Shown one piece after another: positions 1 through 9,500 of a stretch of DNA of 64,000 bases. Under the pieces are notes generated by a model. The model was not told the origin of the DNA and made no database searches. It was given only the letters and a program-made list of their open reading frames with translations. Positions within the stretch are counted from its first letter, which is position 1; every line of letters starts with the position of its first letter. The stretch spans positions 2,666,001-2,730,000 of the forward strand of contig AP018281.1 of assembly GCA_002368355.1 (NCBI GenBank), given 5' to 3'. The position numbers and the translations under genes are program-made. The DNA is from Chondrocystis sp. NIES-4102 (GTDB taxonomy: Bacteria; Cyanobacteriota; Cyanobacteriia; Cyanobacteriales; Xenococcaceae).

Positions 1-264
1 CCAGGTAAATGGCACAATTTAGTCCAAAGAGTCAAAATCAATGACGGAACTCTATCCAATGGTGAAATAGATGTTTGGATGGATAAAGAACAAGTACTAA
101 ATCTAGATAACCTTAAATTTGTTACTAATAATGATGGTGTTGACTCCTTATACTTTAGTAGTTTCCACGGTGGTAATGGTAGCGAGTGGTGGCCAGAACG
201 TGATGTTAGTGCTTACTTTGATGATTTTGTAGTTTCAACTAATGCTAGTGACGTGGGACTATAA
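1..264 (+). CDS. Polysaccharide lyase-like protein, C-terminal fragment (5' end outside window)
   Basis: The reading frame is open from base 1 and stops at 262-264, so only the last 87 residues are seen. They read like the C-terminal beta-jelly-roll of polysaccharide lyase family 14-type (alginate-lyase-like) proteins: a GKWHNLVQRVKIN strand, a G-x-I-D-V-W-M-D strand, a YFSSFHGGN loop and a final YFDDFVVS strand. Such proteins bind or cleave uronic-acid polysaccharides and are usually secreted. The internal ATG at 79 is not a real start, because homologous sequence continues upstream of it. Catalytic residues and any signal peptide would lie outside the window, so enzymatic activity cannot be judged. 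Confidence 0.6.
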   Translation, partial: PGKWHNLVQRVKINDGTLSNGEIDVWMDKEQVLNLDNLKFVTNNDGVDSLYFSSFHGGNGSEWWPERDVSAYFDDFVVSTNASDVGL

Positions 265-274
265 AATATAGCTT

Positions 275-395
275 ATGGGTGGTAGTAGGTAGTAGGTAGT
301 AGGTAGTAGGTAGCCCTAAAGGATAAGCTGCGCAAATAGGTAGTAGGTAGTAGGTAGTAGGGGTTGAGTAATCCCACAAGGGGACAATGTAGGTA
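275..395 (-). repeat. Heptamer tandem repeat block with 27-nt element (left of recJ)
   Basis: Tandem TAGTAGG heptamers (reverse complement of CCTACTA) run from about 275 to 310 and from 337 to 360. They are split by a 27-nt element at 310-336 whose exact reverse complement is at 3041-3067. A further 25 nt at 371-395 (starting ATCCCACAAGGGG) is the exact reverse complement of 2931-2955. This block therefore forms the left arm of an inverted repeat around recJ. The remaining bases to 562 show no gene; they hold the presumed recJ leader. Confidence 0.85.
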
Positions 396-562
396 ATAAG
401 TCAGTAATTATTAATGGTCATTTATCAATTAAAAGCTATCAAACATAGATTAGCGAAGCCTCAAAGCCAAAAGCTAAATATCTCCCATTACTATAGTTAA
501 CTGGGCAAACTAAGAGAGTTTTAGCTTAACATTATTGATAATCACTCAATAGATCAAGCCAA

Positions 563-2884
563 ATGCTCAACCCCAAATGGCAACTACTCTCTAGCGTCAA
601 AGCACCCCCAGAATTTGTTACAGGAGTACAAGCAATTACTGGTAAATCTAAATATTGCGCTCAATTACTGTGGCAAAGAGGAATTCAAAATTTAGAAAGC
701 CTACCAGGATTCTTAAATCCAGATTTATATCAACCTGCTTCCCCGTTTGCTTTTGGAGAAGAGATGATCTGGGCAATTGAGCGTTTAATTCAAGCACGCG
801 ATCGCTCTGAGAAGGTTACTATCTGGGGTGATTTTGATGCGGATGGCATTACCTCTACTAGTGTGTTGTGGGAAGGGTTGGGACAGTTTTTTCCTCAATA
901 TTTACAGCTAGATTATTATATTCCCAATCGTTTGACTGAATCTCATGGTTTAAATAACTCTGGAATTGCTAAATTGGCAGAAAATGGTACAAAATTACTG
1001 GTTACTTGTGATACTGGCAGTACTAATTTAGAAGAGATTAAATACGCCCAAGAATTGGGTATAGATATTATCGTTACCGATCACCATACTTTACCCGAAT
1101 CTCGCCCTGATGTTGTAGCTATTATTAACCCACGCTATTTAGCAACGGATCATCCTTTATTTAGTCTTTCTGGGGTAGCAGTGGCTTATAAATTAGTTGA
1201 AGCACTCTATACAAAGCTTCCGACTGTACCTCAACAACCTTTAGAAAATTTATTAGATTTAGTTGCTATAGGTTTAATTGCAGATTTAGTAGAATTAAAA
1301 GCTGATTGTCGCTATCTTGCCCAAATAGGTATCAAACAGCTACAAAAACAAGTTGAACCTACTACTACAACTCGTCCTGGGGTGGCAAAACTCCTTAATT
1401 TATGTCGTCGTAATGGCGATCGCCCTACGGATATTTCCTATGGTTTGGGGCCAAGAATTAACGCCGTAAGCCGTATTTATGGTGATGCTAGTTTTTGTGT
1501 CGAATTACTTACCAGTCGCGATCAGCAACGTTGTCAACAGTTGGCAGAAGAAGCGGAATTAGCTAATACCCGTCGCAAGTCTCTACAAAAAGAAACCATA
1601 AAACAAATTGAGCGCAAAGTTCAACAAATAGATCTCTCTACAACTGCCGTAATTGTTATCGAAGATCCCCAATGGCAAGGTGGAGTATTAGGTCTTGCTG
1701 CTGGACAGATTGCCCAAGAATACGGTCGTCCTACAATCTTATTAAGTAGTGGTGATCATCAAAATTCCCAGGAGGTAATGGCAAGGGGATCGGCACGCTC
1801 GGTAAACGGTATAGATTTATACCAGTTAGTCAAATCCCAAGCCAATTTATTACATCGTTTTGGTGGACATCCATTTGCTGCGGGGTTGAGTTTACCTTTA
1901 GCTAATTTAGAATTATTCAAAGAAAGTATTAATCAACAATTGCGCCAGAGTGGGAGCGATAAGACAAATCTGACCCTTGATGTAGATTTAGAGGTAACAG
2001 TCGCCGACTTAGGAAAAGAACTATTTGAAGAATTAAGATTACTTGAACCTTATGGTATGGGTAATCCGATCCCCCGACTACTAATAAAAAATTGCTGGTT
2101 TAAAAATGTTCATAATAAAAATATTGAAGATAAACGTGGCAATAAACTTCAATATATCAAAACTAGTTTTACCATTTGGGATGAGACAACCAATCAAGGT
2201 TTTCCTGGTTTATGGTGGGAACATTATCAAGATGAAATTCCTCTAGAAGGAAAGTGTGAAGCGATCGCGGAATTAGATTTTAATACTTTTTCTAAAAAAT
2301 ATGAAATCAGATTAGTAGCCCTGCGTTTAATGTCTGATAGTAATTGTGTTCGTGATTCATTAAACCTGACACCTGTAATAATTGACCGACGCAATGATCC
2401 TGGGGAATTAGAAGATTTAGAAATACCAAGATCCCAGGCTAGCATTTTGCAAGATTGTCCAATAACTTGGGATGAAATAGAGCAACAATATTATTTAGCA
2501 AAAAAGAGCGATCGCACTTTAGTTTTAGCTTATAATCCCAAAGAATCAGAAGATCCTAGATTAGTTTGGCAACAGTTAGTAGGAATTACTAAATATTTAA
2601 TTCGTAGTCAAAAACCTATAAGTAAAGCCGAAATTATGGCTAAATTATCCCTTAGTGAGGCAACTTTTGATTTAGGATTACAAGCTCTAAAAGCAGTTGG
2701 ATTTGAGTATAAATTGCAAGATAATTACTATCAAGTTGCTTATAAGGATAATTATCTCAACTACGATTCTCAAAATTATATTGATACATTTATCCTAGCC
2801 CTGGGAGAAGAAAAATTTCAACAACAATACTTTTATCAAGTACCTTTAGCAACAATTAAAAAACAACTTTTAATTAATAATTAG
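563..2884 (+). CDS. recJ: Single-stranded-DNA-specific exonuclease RecJ
   Basis: This is a 5'-3' single-strand DNA exonuclease acting in recombination and repair. The DHH phosphoesterase motifs are in order: DFDADG near residue 90, TCDTG near 150, TDHH near 172 (the family-defining DHH), and GLGPRINA near 290. The DHHA1 domain follows with GGHPFAAG near residue 435. At 773 residues it is longer than E. coli RecJ (about 577) because of a C-terminal extension of about 190 residues, a length typical of cyanobacterial RecJ. The ATG at 563 follows an AT-rich leader without a clear Shine-Dalgarno sequence. The gene stands alone, bracketed by inverted copies of a repeat block. Confidence 0.95.
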   Translation: MLNPKWQLLSSVKAPPEFVTGVQAITGKSKYCAQLLWQRGIQNLESLPGFLNPDLYQPASPFAFGEEMIWAIERLIQARDRSEKVTIWGDFDADGITSTSVLWEGLGQFFPQYLQLDYYIPNRLTESHGLNNSGIAKLAENGTKLLVTCDTGSTNLEEIKYAQELGIDIIVTDHHTLPESRPDVVAIINPRYLATDHPLFSLSGVAVAYKLVEALYTKLPTVPQQPLENLLDLVAIGLIADLVELKADCRYLAQIGIKQLQKQVEPTTTTRPGVAKLLNLCRRNGDRPTDISYGLGPRINAVSRIYGDASFCVELLTSRDQQRCQQLAEEAELANTRRKSLQKETIKQIERKVQQIDLSTTAVIVIEDPQWQGGVLGLAAGQIAQEYGRPTILLSSGDHQNSQEVMARGSARSVNGIDLYQLVKSQANLLHRFGGHPFAAGLSLPLANLELFKESINQQLRQSGSDKTNLTLDVDLEVTVADLGKELFEELRLLEPYGMGNPIPRLLIKNCWFKNVHNKNIEDKRGNKLQYIKTSFTIWDETTNQGFPGLWWEHYQDEIPLEGKCEAIAELDFNTFSKKYEIRLVALRLMSDSNCVRDSLNLTPVIIDRRNDPGELEDLEIPRSQASILQDCPITWDEIEQQYYLAKKSDRTLVLAYNPKESEDPRLVWQQLVGITKYLIRSQKPISKAEIMAKLSLSEATFDLGLQALKAVGFEYKLQDNYYQVAYKDNYLNYDSQNYIDTFILALGEEKFQQQYFYQVPLATIKKQLLINN

Positions 2885-2925
2885 CTTTGGGCTGTTAGTC
2901 TTTAAATTTTAACTACTTCCCCCTA

Positions 2926-3112
2926 CCTACTACCTACATTGTCCCCTTGTGGGATTTGCGGTTGCGTAGCTGTCGTAGACATAGCTTATCCTTTAGGGCT
3001 ACCCCCTACCCCCTACCTACTACCTACTACCTACTACCTATTTGCGCAGCTTATCCTTTAGGGCTACCTACTACCTACTACCTACTACCTACTATCTATT
3101 ACCCAGTTGCAT
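2926..3112 (+). repeat. Heptamer tandem repeats with 48-nt and 27-nt interspersed elements (right of recJ)
   Basis: CCTACTA-type heptamers occur around 2926-2938, 3003-3040 and 3064-3100. Between them lie a 48-nt element (2955-3002, identical to 49446-49493) and a 27-nt form (3041-3067) that lacks the middle of the long one. The 25 nt at 2931-2955 and the 27 nt at 3041-3067 are exact inverted copies of 371-395 and 310-336 on the other side of recJ. The short open frame across this block is a by-product of the repeats. Confidence 0.85.
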
Positions 3113-3141
3113 ATCCTTATACCTTGAACCTCATACATTAC

Positions 3142-3795
3142 CTAGGTCGGTTGCGACTTACCTCTTAATAAATTTAAACCCAACCCAATATATACACAAC
3201 CTGTAATTCTCTCTAACCAATTAGCAACCTTATAATTTCCTCTAAGAGTATTAGTTGCAACGGCAGCAAATCGAGCTAACAATAAACACCATAACGTACC
3301 ACCAGTCACAAACAAAATACCCAATAACAAAAAAGGTAATGCACCAAAACCTGCTGTAGGATCAACGAATTGAGGCAAAAAAGCCAGAAAAAATATTGCC
3401 ACCTTGGGGTTAAGAACATTGGTTATAAGTCCCTGACGGTAAATTTGCCAGCTACCGAATTTAACTTCTCTAACATATAAAGCTTGAGACTTGCTTAACC
3501 AGGCTTGAACACCCAAATAAATTAAATATATAGCTCCAGCAATCTTAATTATTGTAAATGCCCAAGCAGAAGTTGCCAAGATTGTAGATAAGCCAAATGC
3601 AGCAAACATAGTATGAACTACAATACCACTACTAATTCCTAATACAGAGATGAAACCAGCTTGACGACCTTGAGAAATACTGCGACCCAGAATATACATT
3701 GTATCCGTTCCAGGAGTAATCCAGAGAAAGAAACTAGATAGTAGAAAAGTTGACAGATGATGAGTCCCTAACATTTTAATTTTAGATACCAACAA
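3142..3795 (-). CDS. LysE/RhtB-family amino-acid exporter
   Basis: This is a small integral membrane protein of the LysE translocator family, which exports amino acids or related metabolites. The N-terminus carries the family signature WITPGTDTMYILGRSISQGRQAG, followed by hydrophobic segments consistent with six membrane helices. KFGSWQIYRQGLITNVLNPKVAIFF in the middle corresponds to the conserved N-P-K loop. Full length is 217 residues; the second methionine (residue 8, base 3774, MLGTHH) starts closer to where relatives begin and may be the real start. Its 3' end abuts the repeat block. The substrate cannot be predicted. The SRPBCC gene upstream on the same strand ends 12 bp away, so the two may be cotranscribed. 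Confidence 0.85.
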   Translation of the reverse strand: MLVSKIKMLGTHHLSTFLLSSFFLWITPGTDTMYILGRSISQGRQAGFISVLGISSGIVVHTMFAAFGLSTILATSAWAFTIIKIAGAIYLIYLGVQAWLSKSQALYVREVKFGSWQIYRQGLITNVLNPKVAIFFLAFLPQFVDPTAGFGALPFLLLGILFVTGGTLWCLLLARFAAVATNTLRGNYKVANWLERITGCVYIGLGLNLLRGKSQPT

Positions 3796-3807
3796 TTTAA
3801 TAATTAA

Positions 3808-4269
3808 TCAGTGATCACTATTGCGATAAACCTCCTCAGCTACCCTTTTCAAACGTCGTAACTGTGCCTGCATATCTTTTTTAGTAAAATTAATAGCAAA
3901 AGTATTAAATCCCCAATTAATTATCGGGTTGGGAACTTCAAATTCAAAGCGATTAAGCAAAAAAGTTCCTTCAGGAGTAGGTTGACATTCCCAGCGATCG
4001 CGCCCTTTAAAAAAGCCATCAAACTCCCAAACTATCAAACCAGGCTCTCGTTCAACTACGGTATTTCTAAGACTTGGTTGTATTAAAGGAATTTTTACTG
4101 TAAAACGACTCAGGCTACCTACATTAGTACTCCATGTACCGATTGGCTGACATTCGAGAACAGGATTGAGCCAACGACGCATTAATTTTAAATCAGTTAT
4201 ACATTCTTCGGTAATTACAGCACTAGCTTTGATCCGAATCGTTTGTTCAAAAACTTGGGACGATGGCAT
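3808..4269 (-). CDS. SRPBCC (START-like) family protein
   Basis: This 153-residue protein resembles polyketide-cyclase/dehydrase-type SRPBCC proteins, a helix-grip fold with a hydrophobic ligand cavity. It starts FEQTIRIKASA, the usual first strand, has a central LIVWEFDGFFKGRDRWECQP strand pair, and ends in a long amphipathic helix (FTKKDMQAQLRRLKRVAEEVYR) that closes the cavity. No ligand is predictable. It lies immediately upstream of the LysE-type exporter on the same strand with a 12-bp gap, which suggests one transcript. Similar stand-alone SRPBCC proteins are common in cyanobacteria. Confidence 0.75.
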   Translation of the reverse strand: MPSSQVFEQTIRIKASAVITEECITDLKLMRRWLNPVLECQPIGTWSTNVGSLSRFTVKIPLIQPSLRNTVVEREPGLIVWEFDGFFKGRDRWECQPTPEGTFLLNRFEFEVPNPIINWGFNTFAINFTKKDMQAQLRRLKRVAEEVYRNSDH

Positions 4270-4613
4270 TATCTTTTATCGGTAATCTAAAGTGATGGTT
4301 TGAAAATATACATAACACATAATTAATGTTCTCTTAACTTTAATCAGGATTAATTATCTAGAAACTGAAAAATTTATAATTACGTGCTTTACATACTGAA
4401 AACTCGACAGTAAAGTATTAATTTTCTACTAAGCGTATTGGCTGAAAAAAAAATCCCAAAACATTAACTTTTGAAGCAATTTGAATTTAATTTGCCATAA
4501 TTATCGCAGAGAAAAATATATTTGCTTGTAAACCCAACAAGACATCTGTATTATCATTATCTCTCACTAAAGCTGAGAGTTAAGAATGACTGGATGAATT
4601 AACACTAAAGAAC
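4270..4613. other. Intergenic region between divergent genes
   Basis: This 344-bp AT-rich region separates the SRPBCC gene (minus) from the membrane-channel gene (plus). It holds a plausible promoter at 4526-4554 and a small leader hairpin at 4561-4579 (CTCTCA, 7-nt loop, TGAGAG). I see no gene or repeat in the rest. Confidence 0.5.
4526..4554 (+). promoter_or_regulatory. Candidate sigma-70 promoter for the channel gene
   Basis: TTGTAA at 4526-4531 and TATTAT at 4549-4554 are separated by 17 bp. This is a good match to the housekeeping promoter pattern, 60 bp upstream of the ATG at 4614. It is predicted by eye only. Confidence 0.4.
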
Positions 4614-6272
4614 ATGACTCAAATACTTAGTAATATTTCGTCGCTAGATCCATTGCAATTAGCGCAAGTTAATTTTTTCAATCAAGTTCAACCTCAATTA
4701 GGAGTGGACGTTTGGGGCTTAGTCAAAGCGATTATAATCTTTATCGTCGGTTGGATTATTGCTACCATTCTTAAAGCCGTCATCAAGAAAGTTCTCAACA
4801 GTACCAATATCGATAATAAGATTGCTGATGCTGTTGGTGGACGAGGGGCAGGCAGTAGTCGTTTGCCCATTGAGAATTGGATAGCCAATTTATTCTTTTG
4901 GCTAGTGATGTTGTTTGTAATCATAGCAGCATTGAATGCTCTTCAATTACAAGCAGTATCCAGCCCACTCAATACCTTATTAAATCAGATAACCAGCTTT
5001 ATTCCCAAAATTTTGGGTGCAGCCTTTTTATTAGGTATAGCTTGGGTAGTAGCCACCTTGGTTAAAACTATTGTAACTAGGGGTTTAGGAGCTTTTAACA
5101 TCGAGCAACGTCTAGGTTTGGAAACAGTAGAATCAAATGATTTTTCTTTAACCAATACTTTAGGTAATGCGCTGTACTGGTTTATTTTCCTACTATTTCT
5201 ACCTGCCGTACTAAATGCCCTCCAGTTAAGAGGAACTCTTGAACCTATTCAGGAGATGCTCAATCAAATACTGGCAACCCTACCTAATATTTTAGGGGCG
5301 GTAATTATTGGGGCAATTTTCTGGTTTATAGCTAATATAGTTAAGCGCATTGTTACTAATTTATTAGCTGCGACTGGTATAGATAACATTGGGCGCAAAG
5401 TAGGGTTTTCTAACGTTGCTGGTAAACAATCCTTATCGTCAATTATTGGCACAATAGTTTTTGTTCTAATTTTAATTCCAGGTATTATCTCTGCCTTAGA
5501 ACAATTACAAATTAGAGCAATCTCTCAGCCTGCTACGGATATGCTCAATCAAGTCCTAGACTTGATGCCCAAAATCTTTGCTGCGGGTGTTGTATTAGCA
5601 TTTTTCTATGTGGCTGGGCAATTTGTCTCAGAATTTGTCACAAACATTCTGACTAATCTAGGCTTTAATAACGTCTTGCAGTGGTTAGGAATATCTTCGA
5701 CTGCTGTTAATACTCAAATGCCTCCTATAGGGGCGCAACCTCTAGTAACAGATAGACCGATAGAATTAGGGATGGGGACAGAACAACCTACCATGATTCA
5801 AACAGGTCCTACTGTAAGTTCTAAAACACCTTCAGAACTAGTGGGTATTCTCTGCTTAGTGGCAATCATGTTAATTGCTACTTTGACAGCAGTAGATATA
5901 TTAGGCATCCCTGCACTAACAGATGTCTTCCGAATTATTTTGGCGATCGCAGGACAGGTTCTTATTGGTTTGATCGTCTTTGCTATTGGTCTTTACTTAG
6001 CTAATCTAGCTTTTAATTTGATCTTAGCTTCAGGAACTAATCAATCTCGCCTGCTAGCACAATCTGCTCGAATTGCCATTATAACTTTAGTCGGCGCAAT
6101 GGCACTCAACCGCATGGGTATAGCACCTAATATTGTCAATTTAGCTTTTGGCTTAATTTTAGGCGGAATTGCTGTAGCGATCGCCCTTGCCTTCGGTTTA
6201 GGTGGTCGAGAAGTTGCTCGTGAAGAACTTAAATCTTGGGTTAATTCCTTTAAAGGTAGACGGGATTATTAG
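4614..6272 (+). CDS. Mechanosensitive-channel-type membrane protein with repeated TM-helix modules
   Basis: This 552-residue membrane protein belongs to the group annotated as mechanosensitive ion channels with conserved TM-helix repeats (CmpX-like). A module is repeated about four times: a helix with NALQL or ALEQLQI, then a P-x-x-x-(M/L)LNQ(I/V) segment, then (I/M)PKI(L/F)GA and a membrane helix ending in a charged (V/I)xxIVT. Copies lie near residues 100-190, 195-250, 290-350 and 425-490. I see no soluble MscS beta-domain; the C-terminus ends shortly after a glycine-rich pore-like helix (AFGLILGGIAVAIALAFGLGG). The likely role is turgor sensing or osmotic release in the plasma membrane. 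A terminator follows 34 bp downstream. Confidence 0.8.
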   Translation: MTQILSNISSLDPLQLAQVNFFNQVQPQLGVDVWGLVKAIIIFIVGWIIATILKAVIKKVLNSTNIDNKIADAVGGRGAGSSRLPIENWIANLFFWLVMLFVIIAALNALQLQAVSSPLNTLLNQITSFIPKILGAAFLLGIAWVVATLVKTIVTRGLGAFNIEQRLGLETVESNDFSLTNTLGNALYWFIFLLFLPAVLNALQLRGTLEPIQEMLNQILATLPNILGAVIIGAIFWFIANIVKRIVTNLLAATGIDNIGRKVGFSNVAGKQSLSSIIGTIVFVLILIPGIISALEQLQIRAISQPATDMLNQVLDLMPKIFAAGVVLAFFYVAGQFVSEFVTNILTNLGFNNVLQWLGISSTAVNTQMPPIGAQPLVTDRPIELGMGTEQPTMIQTGPTVSSKTPSELVGILCLVAIMLIATLTAVDILGIPALTDVFRIILAIAGQVLIGLIVFAIGLYLANLAFNLILASGTNQSRLLAQSARIAIITLVGAMALNRMGIAPNIVNLAFGLILGGIAVAIALAFGLGGREVAREELKSWVNSFKGRRDY

Positions 6273-6305
6273 TTTTCCAAAGTAAAATTTTAGACTAAAC
6301 TCACG

Positions 6306-6340
6306 CTTCCAGTACTCTAAAATACTGGGAGTTTTATTTT
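6306..6340 (+). terminator. Rho-independent terminator after the channel gene
   Basis: A 9-bp stem, CTTCCAGTA (6306-6314) with TACTGGGAG (6323-6331), one G-T wobble and an 8-nt loop, is followed by a T-rich tract at 6332-6341. It would isolate the channel gene from the olefin synthase gene. Confidence 0.8.
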
Positions 6341-6525
6341 TTATACGTCTATAAGTAACTTGACCTATGAAATTCTTACTATATTTTTATTCTTTTATCG
6401 GGTATCCTTTGTCTGAGGTGGAAAATTCCTAGTTAAATAGGTTAAATAGGTTTCAAACACACCTTAATTTTGGATAAGCTAGTTATATATATTTATTTAT
6501 TCATTCATATTTTATATTTAGCTTC

Positions 6526-9500
6526 GTGGGTGGCAAAGAGAGGAATCGATTGAGCAAGCAAATAACCCTGGTAGACCGATTACAACAACTAGCCAATGAA
6601 CAACCTGATGTATGGGTGTTTACCTTTTTGGCAGATAATGAATCCGACAACGATAGTCTAACCTATCAACAACTAGATCAAAAGGCAAGAGCGATCGCAT
6701 GGGTCTTACAAAAACATCATGCACAAGGACAGCGAGCTTTATTACTATACCAGCCAGGATTAGATTTTATTACCGCTTTTTTAGGGTGTTTATATGCTGG
6801 TGTTATTGCTGTTCCTGTCTATCCTCCCCGTGCTAACCGCTCAATAGAGCGTCTTTTGGCAATTATCGCTGATGCTGAGGCAAGTTTTGCCTTAACTGCT
6901 AAATCTATTCAAGATCAAATTGCTGATAAGTTTGCTACTCACCAGGTTAGCCAACAGGTGAGATTTATTGCTACTGATACACTTGAACTTGATCTGGCTT
7001 CTAGTTGGCAGCATCCTGCTCTCAAAAGTGATAATCTGGCTTTTCTGCAATATACCAGTGGGTCAACAGGCGTACCTAAAGGGGTAATGGTTAGTCATGG
7101 TAATTTAATGGCTAATTCTTACTCTATTCAAAATACCTTCCAAAATCGCTGGCAACGTCCAGGGGTCTCTTGGTTACCTCCATATCACGATATGGGTTTA
7201 ATTGGGTCGATTATCCAACCTATCTATTCGGGTATGGGTATGTATCTGATGGCACCTGTAACCTTCCTACAGCGTCCTTATCGTTGGCTAGAAGCGATTT
7301 CTCGTTATCGCGGGGTGACTAATGGTGGGCCAAATTTTGCCTATGATTTGTGTGTAGAACGTATTACGCCAGAACAAAAAGCAACTTTAGATTTAAGCTG
7401 TTGGGAATTGGCTTTTTCTGGTGCAGAACCAGTTAGAGCTAAGACTATGGCGCGTTTTAGTGAGTATTTTCAAAGTTGTGGTTTTCGGGCGGAGGCTTTC
7501 TATCCTTGTTATGGGATGGCAGAATCTACACTGATGATTACAGGTAGCGATCGCTTTGCTCCCCCAGTCATTGCCGAGTTTGACGGTAAGGAATTAGAAC
7601 AAAATCGTGCAATTGCGCCTACTTCAGAAGAAAATAAAATTACTTTAGTAAGTAGTGGGCATAATGTACCAGGTCAAAGAATTATTATCGCTAATCCTGA
7701 TACTCTTCATAGTTGCCCAGAGGGAGAAGTGGGTGAGATTTGGGTTAAAAGTCCTAGTGTCGCTCAAGGTTACTGGCGTCGTCCTGAATTGACTAAAGCA
7801 AGCTTCGATGCAGTATTAGCAGATACTCAAGAGGCAGGCTGGTTACGTACAGGTGATTTGGGCTTTATGCAGGCAGCAGAATTATATGTAACAGGACGTT
7901 TAAAAGATTTAATTATCATTCACGGGCGCAATTACTATCCTCAAGACATAGAATTAACCGTTGATAATTCCCATCCAGCTATTCGTGCAGGTAACGTGGC
8001 AGCTTTTGCGGTGGAAGTATCTGGCAAAGAACAATTAGTTGTGACAGCCGAGATTGAACGTACTTATTTACGTAATCTCAATAGCGAAGAAGTAATTAAA
8101 GCAATTAAAACGGCGATCGCTCTAGGTCATGATCTACAAACCCATGCCATAGTTTTATTAAAAACAGGTAGTACCCCCAAAACCTCAAGTGGTAAAATTC
8201 GCCGTCATGCTTGTAAAGCTGGGTATTTAGCTGGTGACTTAAATGCAGTTGGTGAATATGAATCAAAACAAAGTAAGCCAACAATAGAGCAACCATCAGT
8301 TACCGCAGCAGTATCTAATAACCATCATCAAATTCAAAACTGGTTAAAAGAAAACTTAGCCAAGCGTTTAGGAATATCCACATCCGAGATTGATATCCAC
8401 GAGGCTTTTGCTAGTAGTGGTTTAAATTCTGTAGATGCAGTCACTTTGTCGGCAGATCTAGAAGATTGGCTTAAAATTAAACTTTCTCCGACTATTGTCT
8501 TTGACTATCCTAATATAGCTGAATTATCCGCTTATCTATCCCAGTCTTCAGTTATTGAGCAGCAAGTCATAACGGATCACTCAACAGTTAATCAACAGTC
8601 ACAAGTGGCGATCATTGGACTTGGGTGTCGTTTTCCTGGTGCAAATAATCCTGAAGAATTTTGGCAATTATTAAGTTCAGGGAAAGATGCCATTACTAAA
8701 AGCGATCGCTTTGATGAGCCTACTTACGGTGGGTTTATTGAGGATGTAGATAAATTTGATCCACAGTTTTTTGGCATTACTCCCCGTGAAGCACAAAGTA
8801 TCGACCCACAGCAACGCATACTATTAGAAGTTAGTTGGGCAGCTTTAGAAGATGCAGCGATCGCTCCTGATAATTTAGCAGGTAGCAAGACGGGAGTTTT
8901 TGTTGGTATTAGCAGTAGTGACTATTCTCAGTTGCGTTTCCACTATGGGGTTGATGTGGATGCTTATCTGGGTACAGGTAACGCCCACAGTATCGCTGCT
9001 AATCGTCTTTCCTATCTTTTAGACCTTAAGGGCCCTTCCTTGGCAATTGATACCGCTTGTTCCTCTTCTTTAGTGGCAGTTCACTTAGCAACCCAGAGTC
9101 TAAGAATAGGAGAATGTGATCAGGCGATCGCAGGTGGGGTAAACTTGATGTTATCCCCTGAATTGACTCAAACCTTCTCCCTAGCGGGGATGATGGCAGC
9201 AGATGGACATTGTAAGACTTTTGACGCTGCTGCGGATGGTTATGTTCGGGGTGAAGGATGTGGGGTAGTGATTCTCAAACGTTTGGCAGATGCTCAACGA
9301 GACGGGGATCGGATTTTGGCAGTAATTAAAGGTTCAGCTATTAATCAGGATGGACGCAGTAATGGTTTAACCGCTCCTAATGGTTTGGCACAACAAGGGG
9401 TAGTTCGTCAGGCACTAGCTAACGCCCAACTTACTCCGAAGGATATTAGCTATGTGGAGTCTCATGGTACAGGTACAGCCCTTGGTGATCCTATTGAAGT

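Noticed and set aside
275-360. Possible CRISPR array in the repeat blocks
   Set aside because: Units are 7 bp in direct tandem with no spacers of uniform length, and no cas genes are nearby.
2947-3168. Plus-strand 73-residue frame rich in Tyr, Leu, Pro and Thr
   Set aside because: It is a translation of the heptamer repeats and the 48-nt element, with a periodic YYLLP pattern, not a gene.
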